Source: Actinomycetota bacterium (GTDB lineage: Bacteria; Actinomycetota; Thermoleophilia; Gaiellales; Gaiellaceae). Taken from it: DNA of 18,592 nt. Made by a program: the position numbers and the translations under genes. Location of the stretch: positions 1-18,592 of the forward strand of contig VAXD01000044.1 in assembly GCA_005884155.1 (NCBI GenBank), given 5' to 3'. The number at the start of each line of letters is the position of its first letter. Within the stretch, counting starts at the first letter, position 1. Below are positions 1 to 6,155 of the stretch, one piece after another. Below the pieces are notes generated by a model, which was given only the letters and a program-made list of their open reading frames with translations, ran no database searches and was not told where the DNA came from.

Positions 1-389
1 AAGACGGTCGGCCCGACCGCACGCAGCCGCCGCGCCGCGAGGTCGTCCTGGCCGCCGAAGGGGTCGACCGGGTCGCCGCCGCCAAGCGGGCGCGCGATCG
101 CGTTGATGGTGAAGTCGCGAGTCGCCAGGTCGTCTTCGATCGTGCCCGGCAGCGGCGTGAAGTCGACCGTGCGGCCGCCGTCGAGCGCAACGCGCCAGGC
201 GCCGTGGCGCTCGGAGAGCGCAAAGGGTGCACCGCCGGCCCGCTTCGCGTAGGCGCGGGCGGCGCGCTTCGGGTCGCGCACGGCGATGTCGAGGTCGACC
301 AGCTCGCGCCCGAGCAGCTCGTCGCGGACGGCCCCGCCGACGACCCAGGCATCCTCGCCCTGCAGCACCTCCCGCGCGAGCTCAAGCAT
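1..389 (-). CDS. CCA tRNA nucleotidyltransferase / poly(A) polymerase family, N-terminal part (cut by window edge)
   Basis: Reading the minus strand from the ATG at 389 gives a protein beginning MLELAREVLQGEDAWVVGGA and continuing into VRDELLGRE and VDLDIAV. This is the class II nucleotidyltransferase signature: the GGxVRD nucleotide-binding loop followed by the DxD metal-binding pair. Further on come the conserved TVDFTPLPG, DDLATRDFTINAIA and DPFGG segments of the head domain. Such enzymes add CCA to tRNA 3-prime ends or poly(A) to RNA; the two activities cannot be told apart from this fragment. About 129 codons are present; the neck, body and tail domains lie beyond position 1. The start overlaps the alr stop by 8 nt (ATGCTTGA), so translation is probably coupled to alr. 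A start further upstream is unlikely because the family signature begins within 20 residues of this ATG. Confidence 0.9.
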   Translation of the reverse strand, partial: MLELAREVLQGEDAWVVGGAVRDELLGRELVDLDIAVRDPKRAARAYAKRAGGAPFALSERHGAWRVALDGGRTVDFTPLPGTIEDDLATRDFTINAIARPLGGGDPVDPFGGQDDLAARRLRAVGPTV

Positions 390-1404
390 CGACGACCACC
401 CGCCGCGCGCGCCGCGGGTCGGCGTTGATCCCGCAGACGAGCTCGTAGTTGATCGTCCCGGCGACGCGCGCATGCTCCTCGGCGAGGATGCCCGCCCCGA
501 GGATCGTGACCGGCGCGCCGACCGGCTCCTCGTGGTCGAGCTCGACGGCGAAGGCGTCCATCGAGACGGTGCCGACCGACCGCCGCGGCTCTCCGGCGAC
601 GCGGACCTCGGTGCCTGTCAGGTCGCGGCGGAAGCCGTCCGCGTAGCCGACGGGCACGATCCCGATCCAGGTCGGCCGCTCGGCGACGAAACGACGCCCG
701 TAGCCGGCGCTCTCGCCGGGCTCCAGGAGCTTCACCTGCGCGAGGTAGCTGCGCCACGAGAGCGCCGGCTCGAGCCCGTCCGCGGCCGGGTCCTCACCGA
801 ACGGCGAGAGCCCGTAGAGCGCGACCCCGCAACGGGATGCGTCGAAGCGGGACGACGGGATCCGCAGCGCCGCAGCGCTGTTCGCCGCGTGCCGCATCAG
901 GTCGGAGTACGGGTCCGTCGTCTCGCGGAAGCGAGCGACCTGCTGCTCTGCGAAGGCGGGATCGCTGTCGGCCGTTGCGAGATGCGTCATCAGGCCGACG
1001 ACTTCCGCCGGCAGATTCGGCAGCTCCGAGAGCCCCCAGCGACCCATGCCCGTGTCGAGCTTCAGGTGGACGCGCAGTCCCTCCGGGATCTCCTCGTCCC
1101 AGACGGCCAGCTCGAGCTTCGCGGCGCGCGCCTCGGCGACCTCCCGGCTCGAGGCCGTCGGGCCCATGACGAGGATCCGCACGAGCGAAAACTCGGCGCG
1201 CAGCTCGAGCGCCTCGGCGACGGTCGCGACACACAGTGCGCCGGCCCCTTCGTCAACGAGCGCTCCGGCGACGTCCACCGCGCCGTGTCCGTATGCGTTC
1301 GCTTTCACGACGGCCCAGAGCTGCGAGCCTTCGAGCACCCGCAGCAGCGTCCGCGCATTTCGCCGGATCGCCCCAAGATCGACGGTGATCTCAGACCGGT
1401 GCAT
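382..1404 (-). CDS. alr: Alanine racemase
   Basis: PLP-dependent enzyme interconverting L- and D-alanine, supplying D-Ala for peptidoglycan. The 340-residue product starts at the ATG at 1404 (MHRSEITVDLGAIRRNARTL), where family similarity begins; the open frame extends further upstream but that part is low-complexity Arg/Ser sequence antisense-like to the next gene. Visible motifs: VVKANAYGHG with the PLP lysine at K34, KLDTGMGRWG near 115-124, the phosphate-binding HAANS near 172-176, the catalytic tyrosine in SAGYGRRF (Y235), and PVGYADGF near 251-258. Length is slightly under the usual 360-380. It overlaps the upstream ATPase by 14 nt and the downstream nucleotidyltransferase by 8 nt, so it is probably translated from a shared message. 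Complete, with all key residues present. Confidence 0.96.
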   Translation of the reverse strand: MHRSEITVDLGAIRRNARTLLRVLEGSQLWAVVKANAYGHGAVDVAGALVDEGAGALCVATVAEALELRAEFSLVRILVMGPTASSREVAEARAAKLELAVWDEEIPEGLRVHLKLDTGMGRWGLSELPNLPAEVVGLMTHLATADSDPAFAEQQVARFRETTDPYSDLMRHAANSAAALRIPSSRFDASRCGVALYGLSPFGEDPAADGLEPALSWRSYLAQVKLLEPGESAGYGRRFVAERPTWIGIVPVGYADGFRRDLTGTEVRVAGEPRRSVGTVSMDAFAVELDHEEPVGAPVTILGAGILAEEHARVAGTINYELVCGINADPRRARRVVVDA

Positions 1405-2542
1405 CGTCTCCCGACGGCGTGCCGCCCTGGACGTCGCGCAGCCAGAGCTCGAACAGCGGGTCGACGAAGACGGCGCGCCCGCCCTCCTCCTCGAGCTCGC
1501 CTTTCTCTCGTAAAGACCGGACCGCGTAGTGAGCACCCGACTTCTTCAGGTCGACCGCGCCCAGCGCACGTGCGCCGTAGGGCGCCTCGGGGAAGAGCGC
1601 GATCGCCCGCAGCGCCCGCTGCTCGTTCGCCTCGAGCCCGCGCCAGAGCGCGTCGAACTCCGGCGCGACCTGCGCCCGTGTCCGCGCGAGCGCCGTCTGC
1701 CAGTCGTCCTCGTTCGCCGTCTGCCGAGGCGCAAGCTCGTCCCAGAGCCGGTGGGCGAGAAGCATCGCGCGTTGCGGGTGACCTTGCGCCGTCGCGAGCA
1801 GCGCGTCGAGCATGGGCGCCGCGCTCCGCTTCGTCCGGGCGAACCGCTCCTCGACGTACGCGGCGACGTCCGCTTCGGGCAGCCGGCCGAGCCGCAACGG
1901 CTCCGCCTGGCCGTAGAGCGGCCTTCCTTTGACGTCGAAGAGCTCGCGCATCATCCCCGGCTCCGAGCCGGAGAAGATGTACGACGCCGACTCGCCCTGG
2001 TGCTGGATGTGGCTGCGGAGGAGCTTGTCGAAGTCCTGCACCTTGCCGATGTCCTGGAACTCGTCGAGCGCGACCAGCACCCGCTTGCCGCTGCGCTCCG
2101 CGACGCGTTGAGGCAGGTCGAGCAGCGCGTGCAGCGCCGGCAGCGGGTCGGTGCGCGGCTCGAGCTGGAGCTTCACAGAGATTCCCGGCGCGCCGAGCGA
2201 GAGGCCGAGGCCGCTCGTCCGGAGGATGCTCTCGATCGTGCGGCGGATCGGGCCGCCGAGCTGCGCATACGCGCGCTCGATCCTGATCGTCACGTCCGCG
2301 TAGCTGAGCACGCCGTAGAGGTCGACCAGCACGGGCACGAGCTCGCGGCTGCGCTCGGCCTCGGCCAGCGTCTTCCGCAGCAGGCTCGTCTTGCCGAACC
2401 GGCGGGGCGCGTAGAGGCGGACGAAGTGGCCTCCTGCGGCGAGCGAGAGCAGCTGCCTGATCTCGGGCTCGCGGTCGAGCACGTCCTCTGGCGCGACCGG
2501 TCGGGAGTAGACGAAGGGATTGACGTCGGGCACGCCCTGCAC
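1391..2542 (-). CDS. Archaeal-type P-loop ATPase with C-terminal winged helix
   Basis: A protein of about 383 residues resembling the ATPase_2 family (STAND-like P-loop ATPases common in archaea). The N-terminus has the family-typical NPFVYSRPV and DREPEI lead-in. Walker A is the variant APRRFGKTS (45-53), Walker B is VLVALDEFQD (155-164) and a sensor-1-like segment IFSGSEPGMM follows at 189-198. Residues about 300-370 look like a winged helix (YAVRSLREKGELEEE, then FVDPLFELWLRD). Such proteins are poorly characterised and often occur as standalone accessory genes; no substrate can be named. The annotated start is the GTG at 2542. A second in-frame GTG at 2533 is equally compatible and lies 7 nt after a TACCGT box, which would make a leaderless message. 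It sits inside an otherwise housekeeping nnr-alr-nucleotidyltransferase run and its 3-prime end overlaps alr by 14 nt. Confidence 0.85.
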   Translation of the reverse strand: MQGVPDVNPFVYSRPVAPEDVLDREPEIRQLLSLAAGGHFVRLYAPRRFGKTSLLRKTLAEAERSRELVPVLVDLYGVLSYADVTIRIERAYAQLGGPIRRTIESILRTSGLGLSLGAPGISVKLQLEPRTDPLPALHALLDLPQRVAERSGKRVLVALDEFQDIGKVQDFDKLLRSHIQHQGESASYIFSGSEPGMMRELFDVKGRPLYGQAEPLRLGRLPEADVAAYVEERFARTKRSAAPMLDALLATAQGHPQRAMLLAHRLWDELAPRQTANEDDWQTALARTRAQVAPEFDALWRGLEANEQRALRAIALFPEAPYGARALGAVDLKKSGAHYAVRSLREKGELEEEGGRAVFVDPLFELWLRDVQGGTPSGDDAPV

Positions 2543-2546
2543 GGTA
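2541..2546 (-). promoter_or_regulatory. Probable -10 box for the ATPase gene
   Basis: The minus strand reads TACCGT, matching TAnnnT, followed by 7 nt and the in-frame GTG at 2533. No Shine-Dalgarno sequence precedes either candidate GTG. The box lies directly next to the palindromic array at 2551-2600, which would cover the -35 region. Inferred; not proven. Confidence 0.4.
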
Positions 2547-2550
2547 GCAG

Positions 2551-2600
2551 CCGGTTCGGCAGGACTGAACCGATTGGTTCGGCCTGACTGAACCGGTTAA
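2551..2600. promoter_or_regulatory. Tandem palindromic operator-like array
   Basis: Two 20-nt direct repeats, GGTTCGGCAGGACTGAACCG (2553-2572) and GGTTCGGCCTGACTGAACCG (2576-2595), sit 23 nt apart and differ at two positions. Each is itself an imperfect palindrome of the half-site GGTTCrG / CTGAACC, and the junction GAACCGATTGGTTC (2568-2581) is a further palindrome with perfect 5-nt arms. AACCGGTT (2591-2598) is a perfect 8-nt palindrome. Repeated half-sites at about two helical turns are typical of a repressor operator (for example TetR- or GntR-type); the regulator is not identifiable here. The array overlaps the nnr stop codon and precedes the ATPase-alr-nucleotidyltransferase genes. Confidence 0.6.
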
Positions 2601-3925
2601 CCGCCCAGGACGAGCGGCAACGCGCCGATCACGTCGCTCGCGACTGCGCCCGCCTGCGGGATCTCACGCGAGGCCAGCTGGTGCGCCGTCGCCGCCGCCG
2701 CAGCCGCGAGCCGCGGCTCCATACCCTTCGCGAGGAACGCCGCGACGATCCCGGTGAGGACGTCGCCGGTGCCCGCCGTCGCGAGCGCGGGCGTGCCGAG
2801 CGAGCAGACCCAGACGCCCTCCCCAGGGCCGGCGACCAGCGTGTCGGCGCCTTTGAGCAGCCGGACCGCCTCGAGCCGGTGAGCGGCGACCCAGTCGGAC
2901 TCCTCGCCGAGCAGCCGCCCGAGCTCGCCCTCGTGCGGCGTCAGCACCGTCGGCGCGCTCCGCTCGAACGGCTCGAGCTCGTAGAGGCCGTCCGCGTCCA
3001 CGACGACCGGCACCTCGAGCTCCGCGAGCAGCCGCGCGACCACCTCGTGCGGCCCGTCGCCGCGACCGAGGCCGGGCCCGAGAGCAACCCCGCCGGCCTT
3101 GGCGGCGAATTCGGCGATCGGCGCGACCGCGCGCGGCGAGATTCGCCCGCCGTCCTCCGGGCAGGCGAGCTTGACCGCTTCGAGCAGGCGCTGCTCGAAC
3201 ACGGGCAGCGTCGATTCGGGCACGGCGACCGCGACGTAGCCCGCATCCGCGCGGAAGGCGGCCTCGGCCGCGAGGGACGGCGCGCCGGTCAGGCCGCGCG
3301 AGCCGCCGATGACGAGCACGGTTCCCGCGGTGTACTTGTTCTGATCGGCCCGACGCCGAGGGACCTGCCCGAGGATCTCGGCCGTCACGAGCCGGTGCTC
3401 CGTCTCCGCCGGCTCCAAACCGATGTCCGCGACTACGACTTCGCCGGCACGGAAGCGGCCCGGCGCGACCTCGAGCCCGACCTTTCTCCCGTGGATCGTC
3501 ACAGTCAGCGCGGCGTCGACGCAGGCGCCCGCGACCTCGCCGGTCGAGGCATCCACGCCGGACGGCAGGTCGACCGCGACCACGGGCACGCCGGCGTCGT
3601 TGATCCCCTCGATTCTCCGAGCAGCGTCTTCCCGCGGCTCGCCGCGGAACCCCGTGCCGAAGAGCGCGTCGAGGATCACGTCGGCGCTGCTCACGTCGTC
3701 CGAAGCCTCGGCTTCGCGGCCCGCAGAGCGGAGCACGTCCACCGCGATCCTCCCGTCGCCGCCGTTCGCACCGCCGCCGCAGACGGCCACGAAGCGCCGC
3801 GCCTCGGGAAACCGCCGCAGCGCCTGCTCGGCGACCGCGCGCCCGGCCCGCGCCATCAGCCCGTCCACGTCGTGCCCGGCCTCGGCGGCACGCATCTCGT
3901 CCGCCGTGTAGAGGGGCTCAAGCAT
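2597..3925 (-). CDS. nnr: Bifunctional NAD(P)H-hydrate epimerase / ADP-dependent NAD(P)H-hydrate dehydratase
   Basis: A 442-residue repair enzyme for damaged (hydrated) NADH and NADPH. The N-terminal YjeF_N epimerase domain spans about 1-185, with GANGGDG (52-58), DALFGTGFRG (86-95) and DLPSGVD (119-125). The C-terminal ribokinase-like dehydratase domain spans about 195-440, with NKYTAGTVLVIGGSRG (196-211), GPGLGRGD (283-290), VVDADGLYEL (308-317), LTPHEGE (328-334) and the ATAGTGDVLTG nucleotide/catalytic loop (382-392). The epimerase half is slightly compact compared with typical fused proteins. The ATG start at 3925 overlaps the acpS stop by 8 nt (ATGCTTGA, the same overlap as at alr/nucleotidyltransferase). 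The stop TAA is at 2597-2599, inside the operator-like array. Confidence 0.95.
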   Translation of the reverse strand: MLEPLYTADEMRAAEAGHDVDGLMARAGRAVAEQALRRFPEARRFVAVCGGGANGGDGRIAVDVLRSAGREAEASDDVSSADVILDALFGTGFRGEPREDAARRIEGINDAGVPVVAVDLPSGVDASTGEVAGACVDAALTVTIHGRKVGLEVAPGRFRAGEVVVADIGLEPAETEHRLVTAEILGQVPRRRADQNKYTAGTVLVIGGSRGLTGAPSLAAEAAFRADAGYVAVAVPESTLPVFEQRLLEAVKLACPEDGGRISPRAVAPIAEFAAKAGGVALGPGLGRGDGPHEVVARLLAELEVPVVVDADGLYELEPFERSAPTVLTPHEGELGRLLGEESDWVAAHRLEAVRLLKGADTLVAGPGEGVWVCSLGTPALATAGTGDVLTGIVAAFLAKGMEPRLAAAAAATAHQLASREIPQAGAVASDVIGALPLVLGG

Positions 3926-4277
3926 CCGAGACGACGCAAACCGCCGTCGCGAGCTCGCGCGAGTGCGTCATCGATAGCTCGATCCGCCCCGCGCCGACGC
4001 GCTCGGCCCACGCGCGCGTCTTCCCCGACAGCGTCACTCCCGGCTTCGGACGGCCGGCGATCTCGATCTCGCGCCACGTGAAGTAGACGCCCGAGCCGAG
4101 CGCCTTGCCGACCGCCTCCTTGCCGGCGAAGCGTGCCGCGTAATGCTGCGCCGGGTTCGCCCGGCTCTCGCAGTACGCGCGCTCGGCCTCGGTGAAGCAG
4201 CGCTCGCGAAAGCCCGCGTAGCGCTCGAGCGCCCGCGAAATCCTCGGGATCTCGATCAAGTCGATCCCCACCTTCAC
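3918..4277 (-). CDS. acpS: Holo-[acyl-carrier-protein] synthase
   Basis: A 119-residue 4-prime-phosphopantetheinyl transferase that moves the CoA phosphopantetheine arm onto acyl carrier protein, activating fatty-acid synthesis. Conserved features: GIDLIEI at the N-terminus (metal-binding D6), RCFTEAERAYC (26-36), and the RFAGKEAVGKALG helix (49-61) with E54 and K53. The C-terminal segment IELSMTHSRELATAVCVV is also typical. It starts with GTG at 4277, which overlaps the stop of the upstream HAD gene as GTGA, so it is almost certainly translationally coupled. Length is normal for the family. Confidence 0.95.
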   Translation of the reverse strand: MKVGIDLIEIPRISRALERYAGFRERCFTEAERAYCESRANPAQHYAARFAGKEAVGKALGSGVYFTWREIEIAGRPKPGVTLSGKTRAWAERVGAGRIELSMTHSRELATAVCVVSDA

Positions 4278-5053
4278 CGGTCGATCGCCTCCAGCCAGTC
4301 GGGGAGAGCGGCGATCGAGTCGATCACGCCGTCGGGCTTGACGGTGGCCTCGTCGAGCGCCTCCTCACGAAACTTGCCCGTGCGGACGAGTATGGTGCGC
4401 AGCCCGAAAGCCGACGCGCCCCCGATGTCGGCCTCGACGTCGTCGCCGACCATCCAGGTCTGCTCGGGGTCGTACTCGAGGGCATCCAGCGCGGCCGCGA
4501 AGTAAGCGGCGCTCGGTTTGCCGAGCACGGTCGCCTCCATCTCCGTCGCGTACTCGAGTCCCGCGACGTACACCCCGGCGTCGAGCATCGCGCCTCGCGA
4601 GGTCTGCCACCAGCGGTTCTTGTGCAGGCAGTAGAGCTCGGCTCCGTCCTGCAGCTCCGCGAAGGCGCGCGCGAGGTTGTAGTAGCTGAAGACCTGATTC
4701 GTCTCGTAACCCTCGTCGGCCCCGCCGAGCAGGACGGCGTCGGCGCCCTCGCCGACGAGCTCGATTCCCTCTAGGTCATCGACGATCGCCGGCATCGTCA
4801 GCGCGAGCACGCGCTTGCCCTTGAGCGCGTGCGCTGCGGCCAGCGGCGTGGTCTGCAGCTCCTCGTCCTCGAGCTCGACGCCGAAGGAGCGGATCTCCTC
4901 CGCGAGCGCGCGGCGGGAGTGTGTGGTGTTGTTGGTGACGAACCGCAGCATGTGGCCCGCCTCTCGGAGCCGCGAGACGGCTCTCCCTCCTCCGAGGATC
5001 GGATGTCCCGAGACGTGCAGCACGCCGTCGACGTCGAGGAGAATCCCACCCAT
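4274..5053 (-). CDS. HAD-IIA family phosphatase (LHPP/HDHD2/NagD-like)
   Basis: A 259-residue haloacid dehalogenase-superfamily phosphatase. Motif I is LLDVDGVL (nucleophile D7, acid D9), motif II is VTNNTT (39-44), motif III is the lysine in VLGKPS (K179) and motif IV is MVGDDVEADIGGA (201-213, D204/D205). The cap segment LHKNRWWQTSRG and AGLEYATEMEATVLGKPS resembles the LHPP/HDHD2 group more than classical NagD. The physiological phosphoester is unknown. The start at ATG 5053 fits the family (MGGILLDVDG). There is no Shine-Dalgarno; a TAAACT box lies 8 nt upstream, suggesting a leaderless message. The ATG shares two bases with the ATG of the divergent arfB-like gene (CATG at 5051-5054). It heads the acpS-nnr run. 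Confidence 0.9.
   Translation of the reverse strand: MGGILLDVDGVLHVSGHPILGGGRAVSRLREAGHMLRFVTNNTTHSRRALAEEIRSFGVELEDEELQTTPLAAAHALKGKRVLALTMPAIVDDLEGIELVGEGADAVLLGGADEGYETNQVFSYYNLARAFAELQDGAELYCLHKNRWWQTSRGAMLDAGVYVAGLEYATEMEATVLGKPSAAYFAAALDALEYDPEQTWMVGDDVEADIGGASAFGLRTILVRTGKFREEALDEATVKPDGVIDSIAALPDWLEAIDR
5036..5041 (+). promoter_or_regulatory. Shine-Dalgarno for the arfB-like gene
   Basis: GAGGAG lies 10 nt before the ATG at 5052, inside the 5-prime coding region of the opposing HAD gene. It favours ATG 5052 over the in-frame GTG at 5073, which has no such sequence. Confidence 0.45.
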
Positions 5054-5459
5054 GGCCGGCGAGTTTATTCGGGTGACGCGGTCGGTCTCCATCCCACGCT
5101 CGGAGATCGACCTCCGCTTCTCGCGCTCGAGCGGGCCGGGCGGCCAGCACGCCCAGAAATCGGACACGCGCGTCGAGGCGCTCTTCGACGTCGAGGCCTC
5201 GAGCGCGCTGACGGACACGCAGAAGCGGCGCGTGGTCACGCGAGGTGGGCAGGTGTTGCGGGCGGTCGCTCAGGACGAGCGCAGCCAGTGGCGCAACCGC
5301 GAGCTCGCGACGGAGCGGCTCGTGGAGGAGCTACGTCAGGCGCTCCGGGTTCCCCGGAAACGACGGCCCACCAGGCCGACCAAAGCGTCGAAGGAGAAGC
5401 GGCTCGAGCGGAAACGCCGCCGCAGCAACGTCAAGCGCCTGCGCCGGCCCCCGGAATAG
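5052..5459 (+). CDS. arfB: Alternative ribosome-rescue factor / peptidyl-tRNA hydrolase ArfB-like
   Basis: A 135-residue class-I release-factor-like hydrolase without a codon-recognition domain. It carries the catalytic GGQ in SSGPGGQHAQKSDTRVEA (26-43), which enters the peptidyl-transferase centre and hydrolyses peptidyl-tRNA on stalled ribosomes. The C-terminus (about 101-133) is a very basic tail (KEKRLERKRRRSNVKRLRR) of the kind that inserts into the empty mRNA channel. The start at ATG 5052 is supported by GAGGAG at 5036-5041; GTG 5073 is the alternative and would remove seven residues before the conserved core. The start codon overlaps that of the divergent HAD gene, and the 3-prime end overlaps the convergent secreted-protein gene by 29 nt. 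ArfB identity is strong; which rescue partner it uses is not visible. Confidence 0.9.
   Translation: MAGEFIRVTRSVSIPRSEIDLRFSRSSGPGGQHAQKSDTRVEALFDVEASSALTDTQKRRVVTRGGQVLRAVAQDERSQWRNRELATERLVEELRQALRVPRKRRPTRPTKASKEKRLERKRRRSNVKRLRRPPE
5062..5067 (-). promoter_or_regulatory. Probable -10 box for the HAD-acpS-nnr run
   Basis: The minus strand reads TAAACT, then 8 nt, then the ATG at 5053. The spacing would place the transcript start at or next to the A of the ATG. The box lies inside codons 4-6 of the divergent arfB-like gene. No convincing -35 element is visible. Confidence 0.45.
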
Positions 5460-5937
5460 GCTCGACGCGGAGGCTGTTCAGGAGCGCGACGATGTCGCCC
5501 CGCGCGCCCGCGGGCGCACGTGAGCCGAGGTAGAAGAAAACGTAGAAGCGGCGGCCGTGGTGGTCGCGGAAGAGCAGCTCGCCGCCTCGACCCTCAGGCA
5601 TCTCGCAACAGCCACCGACCTTGCCGAGCCGCGGGAGCACGAAGCTCCGAGGGCGTGCCGGGAAGCGACTCTGCGAGAACGTCTCTTGAACGAGCACGAG
5701 CGCCGAGCGAGGCGGGATGCTCATCCCGGAACGCAGGCGCACGTTGCCGATCGTCGCGACGAACCGCTGAAGCGGATCGATGCAGGTCGAGACGCGCTCG
5801 TAACCGAGCCGCCAGCCGTGCGGGAGGACGAGACTCAGCCCAGAGCCGGCGCTCACGCGTCGAGGGGCAGATCCGGCATCCGCAGACGTTCCCATGAGGG
5901 CAATCGCGGCGATCCCGATCCACATGAGGCGGCGCAT
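5431..5937 (-). CDS. Small secreted protein of unknown function
   Basis: A 168-residue product with a clear signal peptide: MRR, a hydrophobic stretch LMWIGIAAIALMG, and a likely cleavage region near ADAGSA (19-24). The mature part contains LSLVLPHGWRLGYERVS, C52, a CC pair at 110-111 and a beta-rich HHGRRFYVFFYLGS segment. It ends in a Gly/Ala tail that is antisense to the end of arfB. The pattern recalls small lipoprotein-like or PsbP-like secreted proteins, but I do not recognise a named family. There is no lipobox. The start ATG 5937 has TAGCTT 5 nt upstream and no Shine-Dalgarno. It overlaps the convergent arfB-like gene by 29 nt. Confidence 0.75.
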   Translation of the reverse strand: MRRLMWIGIAAIALMGTSADAGSAPRRVSAGSGLSLVLPHGWRLGYERVSTCIDPLQRFVATIGNVRLRSGMSIPPRSALVLVQETFSQSRFPARPRSFVLPRLGKVGGCCEMPEGRGGELLFRDHHGRRFYVFFYLGSRAPAGARGDIVALLNSLRVEPIPGAGAGA

Positions 5938-5942
5938 TACCG

Positions 5943-5948
5943 AAGCTA
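5943..5948 (-). promoter_or_regulatory. Possible -10 box for the secreted-protein gene
   Basis: The minus strand reads TAGCTT (TAnnnT), 5 nt before the ATG at 5937. It lies in the 62-nt divergent gap 5938-5999 that also serves the small membrane protein gene on the plus strand. Confidence 0.3.
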
Positions 5949-5985
5949 CGTGCTCAGCGGGCCCAGAGGTCCCGGCGCCGCGAAG

Positions 5986-5991
5986 TATGGT
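5986..5991 (+). promoter_or_regulatory. Probable -10 box for the small membrane protein gene
   Basis: TATGGT, then 8 nt, then GTG at 6000. No Shine-Dalgarno is present, which fits a leaderless transcript. Confidence 0.35.
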
Positions 5992-5999
5992 TGGGAATC

Positions 6000-6155
6000 G
6001 TGTTTTTCGCTGCCGGAGCCGCCGCCCTCGACGGGATCATCCTCGCCGCGATGGTGATTCCGTTCCTGATCCTCGGCGTCATCTGCTGGATCTTCTGGAA
6101 GGCCAAGCAGCGCGACGACGCGGAGCGCGCTAGGAACGTTCCGCCCGCGCGATGA
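6000..6155 (+). CDS. Small single-pass membrane protein, 51 residues
   Basis: Reading from GTG 6000 gives a short protein that begins (M)FFAAGAAALDGIILAAM and continues VIPFLILGVICWIFWKAKQ, ending in a charged, polar tail (RDDAERARNVPPAR). One strong transmembrane helix (about residues 13-35) is followed by a positively charged segment, so the C-terminus is probably cytoplasmic. An in-frame TTG at 5991 would add three residues. Coding likelihood rests on the membrane-protein composition, the TATGGT box 8 nt upstream and its filling of an otherwise empty gap. The last 26 nt overlap the convergent iminopeptidase-like gene. No family is recognised; function unknown. Confidence 0.55.
   Translation: MFFAAGAAALDGIILAAMVIPFLILGVICWIFWKAKQRDDAERARNVPPAR

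Noticed and set aside
1405..1536. N-terminal extension of alanine racemase up to 1536.
   Set aside because: The extra 44 residues are low-complexity and overlap the ATPase coding end; family similarity begins at ATG 1404.
286..1932. A 548-codon open frame on the plus strand, and similar long frames elsewhere (for example 2681-4081, 11124-11723 upstream part, 13459-14769).
   Set aside because: They are antisense to genes with clear family motifs, are Arg/Pro/Ala-rich without domains, and are expected in high-GC DNA where stop codons are rare.
2551..2600. The palindromic array as an intrinsic terminator of nnr.
   Set aside because: No T-run follows on the minus strand, and the tandem direct-repeat layout with a -10-like box beside it fits an operator better; a dual role is not excluded.
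4274..5053. An island of defence or mobile genes around the ATPase and HAD genes.
   Set aside because: No transposase, integrase, nuclease or toxin-antitoxin partner is present; neighbours are housekeeping genes with tight overlaps.
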